From: Himantopus leucocephalus
Taxonomy: Eukaryota > Chordata > Aves > Charadriiformes > Recurvirostridae
Direction of reading: 5' to 3'
DNA length: 64,000 bases
Assembly (NCBI GenBank): GCA_003993805.1
Contig: RSEF01000031.1
Location: forward strand, 24,279,452 to 24,343,451
Translations under genes and position numbers: made by a program
In this document: piece after piece, positions 12,101-24,100 of the stretch
Layout: every line of letters begins with the position of its first letter
How positions within the stretch are numbered: the stretch's first letter is position 1
The notes under the pieces: model-generated
What the model was told of the DNA's origin: nothing
Database searches by the model: none
What the model saw: the letters and a program-made list of their open reading frames with translations, nothing else

Positions 12101-15100
12101 TCCCTCAACCTGCTGGCCATGCTCTTTTTAATGCGCCCCAGGATACAATTGGCCTTGTTGGCCACAGGGGCACATTGCTGGCTCATGGTCAACTTATCCA
12201 CCAGGACTCACAGATCCCTCTGTTCAGAGCTGCTTTCCAGCAGGTCAGCTCCTAACCTGTACTAGTTCATGGGGTTATTCCTCCCTAGGTGCANNNNNNN
12301 NNNNNNNNNNNNNNNNNNNNNNNNNNNNNNNNNNNNNNNNNNNNNNNNNNNNNNNNNNNNNNNNNNNNNNNNNNNNNNNNNNNNNNNNNNNNNACCCACA
12401 CTTCCTAAGCTTACCTATGAGGATATTATGGGAGACAGTGTCTAAAAGCCTTGTTGAAGTCAAGGTAGACAATGTCCACCGCTCTCCCCTCATCTAGCCA
12501 GCCAGTCATGCCATCATAGAAGGCTATCAGATTGGTCAAGCATGCTTTCCCCTTCATTAATCTGTGTTGACCACTCCTGGTAACCTTCTCTTCCTCTACA
12601 CGCTTAGAGATGACATCCAGAATGAGCTGTTCCATCATCTTTCCAGGGATGGAGGTCAGGCTGACTGGCTTGTAGTTTCCCAGGTCCTCATTCTTGCCCT
12701 TTTTGAAGACTGGTGTGACATTGGCTTTTCTCCAGCCCTCAGGCATCTCTCCTATTCTCTGTGACCTTTCAAAGATGATGGAGAGCAGCTTCACAATAAC
12801 ACCTCTCCGCTCCCTCAGCACTCGTGGGTGCATCCCATCAGGGCTGATCTCTAACCCGATCCTCCTTGACCAAGGGAAAGTCTAATACTGTGGCTGTTGC
12901 TCTAAAGAAGGGCCACGTGAACCCTGTAAAAGTATGAGCTCAACAGAGCTTAGCCATTCCCAGCTGCAGGAGAACTGTGGGCTCCAGTCTGCTCCTGCAG
13001 CTGTTGGGATGGATCAGCACTGTGAAGGGCTCTTCTCTGCACGCATCCTCTCTTCAAACAGCTATCATATACAAAGATGCAGCTGTCTGGTGTGATAAGC
13101 CTGAACTCTCAACAGGGCCAAAGATCAGCTTTTTCCTATAACATGGACTCTCTCCTGACAGCTCCTGCTTTGACAGACGGACTCTTCCTATGCAAGATTA
13201 AGGTCAGTATTGGTGTCTATTCCTGAAGGCTCTACAGCTGATATTTGGCCAACCTCATTTTGTCCTCCACTTAAATAAGGAGTACAATAGTTGAAGTGAT
13301 TCAAGAAGTGAAGCACAGTGATGCAAACTGCACAGCGAACACCACAAAGAATTAGGAAGCACACCAGCATTTACTGAACACGTCTTCCTAAATGAAGATA
13401 CAAGATACAGAATCCTTTACTGACAGGGAAGAGTGTTTGTAAAAGTCTTAAAATTTCAATACTGTAGTACTTAATATGTATAAGGCATAAAAAATAGTTT
13501 GGAAGGGATCAAGATTCTTTCAGTACAGCTGTCAGTACTTTCTCTTATTTTACTGCTTATTTTATTGCCATGACTGCAGCAATCTCAAAAATACACTTTG
13601 TTCTGACTGAAAAATAAATCTTTGACTGCCTTGCAAAAGTTTTGGAGTGGGACGTGGGGATTTGTTTGCCTTTCAAAAATAACATCTCTCAGATAGATCA
13701 AAATGAAAGTTCATTTCCAAGCTGTGATCAAGCTGAACTTTAAGTTTAGACTACGTGAACACAACATGCTAACTTCCTGAGACAGGATGTGTTTGTTATA
13801 GGAACTATCAGGTCCTGTGCGGTGGGGAAATTTTAAATCTCAGTTTTTAGCTGCAAAACCTTAGAGCTCCTCTGAAGAATGTGCTGTGCTGACATGGCTT
13901 CCTTTCAGCCCAGAGGACAAAGTACAGGAGATTAGTAATTATTTCCACAAATGACTTGTAACAACAGCTCTACTGATCATACTTGATTGTGAAAACCTGT
14001 GCATTTGCTACAAACACCAATTATACAAGAAGATTTTACTACAACTAACTAGTGGATGGAGCAGCGGCCAATTGTTAGCAAGATTGTATTGGTATATGGA
14101 TAACACTGTGCTAATTTCTTCAGGCCATTTGTGAGATATGTTCTTAATCCTTTTACACCAGTGGACACAAATGAGAATGGTTTCAAGTTGCTTTTTAGCT
14201 TTAACTTACATCTGTTTATAAACTATGCATTTCCTTCCCTTCTCTGCACTCAGATGTTTCCTCATGCCTCTGGGTGGCATATATAGGAAGCAGTTTTTGT
14301 CCACAAAAGGTATCAACACTCCTAAGTACAAGAGCTCATTTGGGACAATGTGTGTGCATTTGACCCTGTCTCAGAAAATACAAGCCAGGTGTTTTTCGCT
14401 ACAGATGTGTGACCTACAAAAATACTTTGAGTGTCTTCAGTGTATCTGACTGGTTACATTAAGACTGTATTAATTGATCAAGCAAATTCTAAATGAACAG
14501 TAATGCTAAATACGATATTTCTGTAGCAGGGATAGAAGATTTTGTCATTGCTGACTGTGTGTGTTTTCTTCCACTCACAACTTCCCAAGCACTAACTACT
14601 GACATAGCCTGCCTGTAAGCAAACAGGCTGCTGCACTAAGGAAGGCTGAACGCTGCAGGAATGCACCGACTTCAGCAGTTGTATTCACAAGCTCTTGGGA
14701 TGCAAAAGAAGGCGACACTGACTCACCCAAAACCAAGTCAAGCAGAACGTGACCCCATGCCCAATGCCAAGCTAACAGCCTCAGCTGGTCTGTGCTTGCC
14801 TCAGGCAGAGGCACCACCGTGCTCTCCAGTGTGCCCCATACACTCAACTAGACTTGGTTCTACATTACTTGCCAAAGTTCATTATGTATTATGAGTATTT
14901 TTCTAAAATAACCATATTCAATCCAAACTTTGACAGAAGGTGTTGAGTGTATTCAGTACAGGACGCTCTGACAGAATAAGCTCCAGCATTTTTCCTACGG
15001 ATTTCCTCCTCTTTACAGATTAGAAGAGCGTGCACTTCTCCAAAAAGCCTGAGTGCTCTTTTTACACTACTTTTAAAGTTAAAACGTTTCTAATTTTTGT

Positions 15101-18100
15101 TTGTTAGCACTCAATAAAAGGCATTATAATGAAATAGCAATAAGCAAGGCTGCAAACATATAAGAATTTGCTCTTGCAACATGCATCAAGATTTTAGTCT
15201 TATATAAGAAAAATAAGCTCCTCAACGGTATATCCCTTCTCATTCACATATCGTACTGTTTCATCAGCTATGTAAAAATACACTGACACTAGAAATTTTG
15301 GTCATGATATTAACTTTATGGAACCAAATCTACTAAATCGTTAGCCAAGCCTTAAGGATTACCACTTTAGATAAAACCAACACCACCCCTGCACATCTAA
15401 GCCACCTTAATTTCAGAATGTCAAAGAACAGGCATCTATTGCTTTGGATGTATTTAAAGGGCTGCCACACTTTCCTGAAGTGGAAAAAATAAATTACCAA
15501 TTTCATTTTTTAAGACTAAGAAAAATGAGAGCAATGCAGATGCAGGTTAATGCTTACAGATCGCCGCCTCTTTTATATTGTTATTGGCATCACTGATTCC
15601 TTTTTGTATTTCATCCAGCCACAGAAGCGCTGATTCATCTTGTGATTCCTGGAAAAAAGGGTAGAGAAAAGCCTTGAAAAAAAACTGAGTTATATCAAAA
15701 GTTGTCTGAACATACTGATAGAGCTCCAATATACAATCTCCTCTCCTGAAGCCCTTGGACACTGAAAAAGAATTTGACTGATTAAAACCATCAATAAAAC
15801 ACATCCATATTCTATTTACTGACTTGAATAAACTCCTGTTCAAATACAAAGCTCAAAGTTTTCATGTATAGAAGACGCCATCCTGCTAAAGATCAATAAA
15901 AATTTTGAGCGAAGCTAGAAACTTTTTCATTTCCATGATACACAGGTGCAGTAATCTCAGTGTCAAATAAAATTACACACTATCAGGCAGCACTGTGGTA
16001 GTGCACAAAGAGCACAAGGCAGAAGACTGCAGGAAGTTGGCTTTCTTTCAGAATCCCTTATTTGGAAAGAATCCATGTGTACACCTGAGTACACATTACT
16101 CAGAAAATAACAGCGAAAACTGACATAGAAAGACAGCTCAGGTTTAGTAATGATGACACAGTTCAGGTGGAGAACATTTCAGGAATTAAGCTGCAGAGCA
16201 GGTCTCACTCTTCCTACAGGTTAACAGTGCATGGCATTAAACCCAAGGTAAAGTAGAAGGTGAAGGAATCCCCACTAACCAACCCTGGTCCGTCTGCCCA
16301 GGTTCATAGACAAACCAACACTTCAGCTGAGAAAATAGGATTTCGGAGCTAAACTGACATTCAAAATCTAATCCAGTAGGTGGGGGAACAAAATTCATTC
16401 TAAAGAGGAAATAGGAGTGCCAGGTCTATGATAGATTAATGATGAGACAAACTGGAATGTAGTGATTCGATAAAGATCTAGGATTATCTACACACAAATA
16501 CTACAGGAAAAAACACCAGAAACTTGCTTAAGCTGAAACGGTAGGGACAAAGAACCGGCTTTGCAATGAATATCCCTGGGTTTGTGCTCAACTCCAGGCC
16601 AAAAATCCAATAAATCTGCAGAAATTATGAAGAGAAAAAGGGGCAGAAAACCCTAAAGACAGACTCTTCAGTTTGCATCACATATGTAAACAAGGTAGCA
16701 GAACATCTAAATAAAATCAAGTAGTGTCAGGCAATCACGTGACAGGGAACACACACCACAAGTTTTTCTAACAAGAAAGTTAGAGTTAACACTTGAGAGA
16801 GTGTGCACTAAGTTCCCAAACTGCAGCTGACAATTTTGAGAAAAGGATTGAGAAACTGAAAAGAATTCCTTATCTGGTGTCCAGCTTTGACACGCTAAAT
16901 ACAAGAACAGACGCAAATACTGCTCTGGAGCCAAGTACAGCTTATGCTGAGCCTTGCTGCTAGTTTGGAAGCCAGACCAAGACTTGGGGCTAGTTATGTC
17001 TGCTGAAGCAAGACATTGTTATTTGGCATTCAAGATAAAAAAAAGAAAAAAGGAAAACAAAAGCCTGGCAGAGAAAAAGGAAAGGATCAACAAAACAGCA
17101 GATGAAAATAGGGGAAAGGTTTTAGAGGCTGCAGGCTGTGGAGGGGTGGGAACTGTCTGAGCAGAGCCAGCAGCCGGATCGAAGGAGCACAGACAGCTAA
17201 CAGCGGGTAGGGAGGTGGAAGGCAAACCAGAGCACAGTTTTCTTAAGGCATGTTTGTATGCGTGGCTTGCTTTCACCTTTGCATTTGCTAAACTCATATC
17301 ACCACACTCTTCTCCAAGCCTAGCTTCTCCCTTGAGAAGGGTACAGAGTTCAGGAACGTGGCATTTTGGTCTGTGGATGAGACCCTTGAGGATTTGCTAA
17401 ACATAGCCTTTGATTTTACCAAAAAACCGTTTTTACCCCAAATATCTGTGTGTACAAATTCCAGTAGAAACCCCCACATCAGCTTCAGGCTTGTGGTAAA
17501 TTAGGAGTTAAATTGCTGCTGTAAAGCAATTTTATCTCTGTGTTGGGCAGAGGCTGAAACTGAGTCATGTGTGCATATTTGGATACGTCACACCCTCTTG
17601 CTGTAGTAGACAAAGAACAAACTAGCTCCTTACCATAAACCTCATGCCTACAGGATGCTTCTGGAGGACAGATCAATCATTCTTTAGTCCCTTACAGAGG
17701 GGAAAAAAATCCCCCACAAAACGCCCCTTGAGATGAACTAGAACAGCGTCGTTCGGCTGGCTGGATTTCTCGTACTACAATGAAGATACTGGTTTTCACT
17801 GGACTGCTCTCTCTTACCGCCAGTCTTTTCACAACAGGTGAGTCCTCCCTTTCTGTATTTACTCCATATTTTAGTCAATAACATGAGCTTTTTCATAATG
17901 TTGGCACTTCGCCAGCTTTAATGGGTTTTACGTGCATCATTACAGAAAACTATACTCTGGGAAGTCTCACTTAAGGCAGATTTTTGTTCTTCCATTTCAG
18001 TGACACTTTACCTCCCCCCAGTCACTTTCTATAAGGAATTTTATTTATGGGATCTTTCTGCACTTACAAAATATGCATCATCTGTCTAGTCTTTCTGTAG

Positions 18101-21100
18101 CGATATGATAACCTTAAAGCAGAAAGAACAAGACTCTACAGGTTTAAAACGTTCAACAGAATTATGACTTCACAGATGGTGCTATTAGAAGGAAATGCTC
18201 AGATAACTATTGTGACAAAAATAACCAAAGGAAATGATCAAATAATAAGCCCATTTTTTCCCCACTAGAATTAAAGCTGTTTTCAAACCAAACTCATTTT
18301 TAAAAGCTATTTTATAAATATATATATGTGCACATGCATGCACACGTATGTCTTTAAAAGAGTGATTACAATTAATTTTCTGGATTAATCATCCAGAATA
18401 TTACTACAAGGGGTGTAGTCTACTTGTTATAATTTCAAGACATTCTACCATAAATCTGCTAGTAAACATTGATAAAACTGTTTTGCTTATTTAATTCCCG
18501 TATGGAAGGGTAAAAGAAAAACCCACAGGTTTTCGTCCAAATTTCAGTTCACTTCTGAATTCCAGTTTCAAGATCCATGCTCTAAGCTTTACATCATCTT
18601 TTTGCATTAAACACAGCTAAGAAAATTTTTAAATGACAAAATCAATTACACAGACTTTAGAAAGTATTTTGAACACATTTGTGCTTCATCTGGAAATGTC
18701 TCTACATTCTCTACTAAAGATTGACGAACAGGCACTAATAAAAGTGGCACCGTTGGCTTTGCCACATGCTAACAATATTTACTCACTATAAATTTTCCTG
18801 CTGCGTGAAAACTTTTATTTACCTAGCAATAAATTTGATCTAGTATCAGCCCAAGCATTTGTTTTCAGTTCTTGGGACTAACTGCCCTTCCTCACACATG
18901 AGAAGCTGAAAAGATCTGGTTTGCTTTAGTCAGAAGCTGAAGAATAACATTAATTTGATATAGGACACCAAAAAATTGAGGGTTATTTCCAATTTGAAAG
19001 TTTCAGCCTGTGTTAGGCAAGACAGGGCTTTTTGCATCTTCTGCAGTCATGCATTTCATCCCTGAAGTGACAGGCATAGTACCGCTGTTTCCTTTGGAAA
19101 TTCTGATCGAGCCCAGATCAAGGCTGCTGCTTATAAAGTTAATTACCAACATTGCTACTACTGGGAAAAACCCTCTACAGGTAATATTTATTACACAAGT
19201 CTCTGTTTTTTTGCCAAAGATTACTGAAATCATGCAAAATGCAGAAAGATCAGCTTAATGCTAAATTCATGCTAAATTTTCAAGGTTGGGTGTGAGATGA
19301 CAAATAAGGTGAAGGTTGTCCTTGAGTACACTTGATATGAACACCCAAAAAGCAAAGGAGAATGCCACCAAATATTTTAAACATATATCGATTTTCACAT
19401 GGAGATGTTTACGTTTCTGTGTACTTGAAGGTGAATTATATTGCTAATCCAATAGCTTGCCTTTTTTAATAATTTTAACTTTTTTTTTTAAGCTTCAGAA
19501 TTTTCACTGAATGGCTCTGCAGTTAAAACCGTGTCTCTTATCAAGACTTTCCGTGGAATTTCAGCAAGAGACTATGATTACATCCCCCCTTATGCTATAG
19601 AAGGGGAAACAACAACTGTCCATATCAGAGAACACAAATGCTCTTCAAAAAAGTCAAATGACTCCACTTTAACAGAAGTGAACAACACCACGCTGAAGTA
19701 CCTGACCAGTTCTTTGAGCACCAAGCTAATACCTGCCGTCTACCTCAGTGCTGTTTTATTGGGTGTACCGTCAAATGCCATCATTTTGTGGATGCTGCTC
19801 TTCAGGATCCGGTCTGTGTGCACTGCCATCCTCTACACAAACTTGGCAGTTTCAGATCTGCTCTTCTGCATCATGCTGCCCTTCAAAATAGCGTACCACA
19901 TCAACGGGAACAATTGGATTTTTGGGGAAATGATGTGTCGAACTACCACTGCGGTGTTTTACGGCAACATGTACTGCTCCATTCTGCTGCTCACGTGCAT
20001 CAGTGTCAGCCGCTACGTGGCCATCGTTCACCCCTTCACCTACAAGAGCCTGCCGAAGCGTGCCTACGCCATCGCAGTCTGCGCTACCGTGTGGACCATT
20101 GTCTTCTTGTACATGCTCCCGCTTGGCATAATGCAGCAAAGCTATTACGTAAAACAACTGGACATTTATACTTGCCATGATGTGCACAATGCCTGTGAAA
20201 CAATATCTTCCTTCCAGTTCTACTACTATGTTTCTTTAGCTGTCTTTGGGTTTTTAATGCCTCTTGCAACTATCATTTTCTGCTATGTTTCAATTATACG
20301 AACACTCAAGACTCATGAATGGTTTTGGTACGTTAAAGTCAGTCTTTTGATTCTTACCATCTTTGCTATTTGCTTTGTGCCAAGCAATATCATCCTTATT
20401 ATCCATCACATCAACTATTACTATTACAACACAGATGGGTTGTATTCTTTTTATCTAATTGCTTTATGCCTTAGCAGCTTAAACAGTTGTCTTGATCCTT
20501 TTCTTTATTTTCTGATGTCAAAAATTAGAAGTCAATCCAATACTTACCTAACAATGGTTAAAATATACAGAGAAAAATGAATTTAATTCTGTATTTATAT
20601 TACTGGAATTATGATTTTGTATAGTATTAACCCAGGCAGCAACCAACCTCAGATGCTACAATTAAACTTGAAAAGTTAAAAAGTGTTAAAAAAATACAAC
20701 CTCAGTAAAATTTACTTTCTTCCATGCACCACACGAGGAACATCTTCAGAAATACATTTCTCCAGCTCTATAATTTTATCATGTGTATTGCAACATCTGT
20801 TCATCTGTTGCAACCTACATTCAGGGAAGTGGCTCTGCACCTCCATTTCCTTCTGAGAAGATCACTTTCATGGCCACGGAGAAGAAACCAGAATATCACG
20901 CACCACAACATCTGAACACCAGAAGAGGAATCAATCTCAGAACAGCACTTTTAGGCCCATTCAGGATTTCCAAATACTTAAATTAGCTCTCAGCCCACAG
21001 CCACTGCAGGAACAGTGATGTGAATACAAGTTTTTGGCCCAGTGGGGACAAGTAAAAGCACTTTCTACATGCCTGGGAGCTAAGGAGCTTTGCAGAAGCT

Positions 21101-24100
21101 CCCTGTCATATAGCCAAGAGCAAATACTGCCCTGGATGTTGGGAATAAAGAGTCAGAGTCCCCAAAGGTTCAAGGAGCAGTAAATCTACAGCCATAGACA
21201 CAGAGCCTGACACTTCCAAGGCAGCATCTCCTATGAGGCTGCTTAACCAGCTTTGCACTAGAGACTTGTTCTTCCACTTCGTCAGCGCCTGCACTCCTCT
21301 AGCCCATGAGGATTGCTGGGAGCTAACCCTTATCAGTGTGAATCCAGGCATGTATTATTCTTGCTTGGTAAGCAAAACAGGGAAGCTATTTTGTAGTATT
21401 CTCTATTTCCACATCCTCACAGGAAATACCTACAGTGTTACAAATACTGAAGCTAGTTATGATTGATTGTCCATGTTAATAAAGCAAAGGGTCAGCTTTT
21501 GTGTTTACAGAAACTCAAGAGCTACATACATACTGAGTATAAGTTCCTAGAAAATGAGCTCAGTGGTTGGCATTTGTATTTGTAACTGCAGCACGCAAGA
21601 CAGTGATGAGAAAAAAAGTGTTTTACATCAGTTTGATAGTAGTTTTGTAAAAAACTTTACTTAAATAAAATCATTTGCACTGGAAAATGTCCTCAAGGAA
21701 TTTGTTAGTTTTAATCATGCCGTTCCCTCAACATGCACAAGAACAGATTTTAAAGATAACTTTAAAGTAATCCAGATGTTATACAACTATTGTAAATATG
21801 AAAAATGTGAACCTAACTGTAAAACCTGTGTGCCTATCACTCAAAAAATAAAACAACACAGGAACCATTTCAGAGTTTGGCACATCTGTTCAACTTTTCA
21901 GGTATCTACAATCACTCCCTAAACACAGGGTTTCTCTTCAATGGGACCTGAATACACTTGGTTTGAAATGGCCTTGAGAACTGTTAGAAGCTGTGGTTTA
22001 AGATTACAGGAATAAATAAATTCCAGGTTTGCATTTTCAATTTCAAGCAAGTAACGAGTAGGTGTGATCTGAGATTAAGACCTGTATCGAGTACTGGGAG
22101 ATTTTGGGTGCAGACTACTTCCCCAAAGTTGCCACAGCTACAGGGATGTGACAGCAGGCAGCAAGCAGGCCCGACCCATATGTTTTTCCAGATGCTGGGG
22201 AGCACAGGAAGTTCACAGGCAGACCTATCTGATCCTTGTAAATCAAATACTTCCTTTTACGACGGCTCATTCTTAAAACATGCTAAATACAATTAAAGGC
22301 AGATCTGCTTTATAAACAGGACTCAGAAAAAGTAGGGAATAGACAGACTTTAGACATTGCACTATCTTTTCAACTCTGTTTGTTTTTTTTTTTTTTTTAA
22401 GGGAAGTTCAATCTAAGTAATATCTTTACCTAAAGAATGGTAATGTCCGTGTGATTGACCAGCACAGAGAGTAAGTCAGATTAATGCATTTGAGTATTTC
22501 TTTTGGGAGAACATGTAGTATGCTGTCTTGCTCTCCTCCTAAACAGGAGCAAGACTCCTGTTTACAGAGGAGATGTTTTAAGGCAGTGTTCAAAGGACTG
22601 CAAAAACAAAATACCTCAGGACAGAAAGGCCAGCGGAAATCACTAGGAACATCACAAGTTTTTGAATGAGAAGATTTCAAAACGATTGCACAATATGTGT
22701 TCCAAAACTTAGAGACACCCGTTTGTTTCCTAACAGCACATTCACACAGGGACAGGAGCAGGCACTGGGTTCGCACGCAGCGAGCACGGTGGCAGCCGGC
22801 AGGAGCGACCCAGGGCAGGGCTGCTGTGTGCAGGCACGTGGGGGCCTGCGGGATGTAGGTCTCTGCATCAGGGACATCCCGGCTCGCTCCACATGCACAG
22901 GGGGTCTGGCATGTCCCAGGCCAACACTGTGCAGCCACCACCTGCACAGGCACTCTCTGCACACAAATAACAACCCTGGCCCTTCCAGGACAGGTAAAGT
23001 AGTCAGCGTGCACTAAACCCTCCCCAGCACACGTGGCGAGGGAGGAGGCTTTTCAGGATCCAGGGCTCAGTGAAACCAGCCCTTACCTGGGAACCCAAGC
23101 ACGAAATCGAGATGTGTGAACACCTTTTGAAAGCTCTGATGGTGGATTGCGGAAACACACTGTTTCACAGCAGGTACCACAGGTGAGGTGGCAAGATAGC
23201 TGGAAGATATTTCTACAAGCCAAAGTTCAGGGACTTTCTCCAGCTGGCTATATTACTTTAGGAATGCATTATATGAATTTTAAGTATCTTTTCCAAACAC
23301 TGGATATTTTAAGTGCTGTGCTAGTAGCTTTAGCTAATCTTGTGTTCAGTCACATCCTGCAAGCTGTTAGGCTGACCTTTGTTTATGCTTCCCTGAGCTG
23401 TGATGCTAACCAGGGCACTGCTTTTGGGGCAGCAGACAGCCATATCCTGCTGAGATAGGTTTAAACTGAAGGCACATACAAGATGGCCAGTATGTTGTTG
23501 CACGATAAAGTCAGAACAGAAATATGTACAAGACTCCACTACTACAAAACACCAGATTTAAGTAACTGAGACTCCACAAAGTACTTCCCAGAGGTTTGTT
23601 AAGGAACACCATGACTCCTTCAGCATGACTATGACTCCTTTCTGGCAAAAACCTAAATTCCTATCTATTGTAACTACCTGTCCAACACAGACTAGTAACT
23701 AGATCCTTGCACAAATTCATGACTACATCAGGGCTGCTGCCGCCCACATTTTGTAATAGCTGCGGCAACCAAGTGAAATTAAAAAATATGCAAGGTTGTG
23801 TCAAGTCAATAATGACACACATGCAGAATATGACCTAGTATGAATACACCAAGGATTAATCCCTTTTGCCAGTCAGAATGAGTTGTAGTGGAAAATTTCT
23901 TAGTGCCAGTTTGTTGTCATTGGCTTATTTACAACCCCATAGGCACAGCTAATCCAAACATCGGGGGAACAGGATAGGGACACATGTGTAAGTGAAAAGA
24001 ATTAGCATTTAGGTTCTGACAAACAGCAACAGTCAAAGCTCTAACCTTGCATTTCTGTGTTTTGACGTGGTGCAGAACATCCTGGTAATGCCTTGCATTT

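Larger units (their letters stand above)
9740..15557. other. Large IQGAP2 intron carrying the CR1 element
   Basis: Apart from the CR1 copy (11,563-12,890) and its gap, I recognise nothing. A 126-codon plus-strand frame at 10,287-10,667 has no family resemblance. Exon phases on both sides (T and TG of one Leu codon) join correctly, so no exon is missing here. Confidence 0.7.
15649..24045. other. IQGAP2 intron that hosts F2RL2
   Basis: An 8.4-kb intron. Besides F2RL2 it contains a GC- and CpG-richer patch at about 22,740-23,060, a poly-T run near 22,383, and a TA/CA-rich dinucleotide patch near 18,318-18,350. Exon phases on both sides are 0, so nothing of IQGAP2 is missing. Confidence 0.75.

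Noticed and set aside
11462..12885. Several plus-strand open frames
   Set aside because: They are the antisense of the minus-strand CR1 reverse transcriptase.
19788..20269. Open frames of 130, 111 and 61 codons on both strands
   Set aside because: Shadows of the F2RL2 coding exon in other frames.
22426..23013. 195-codon minus-strand open frame, the longest after F2RL2
   Set aside because: The translation is Cys/Pro/Ala-rich and unlike any family I know; a GC-rich patch explains its length. Kept only as a composition anomaly.
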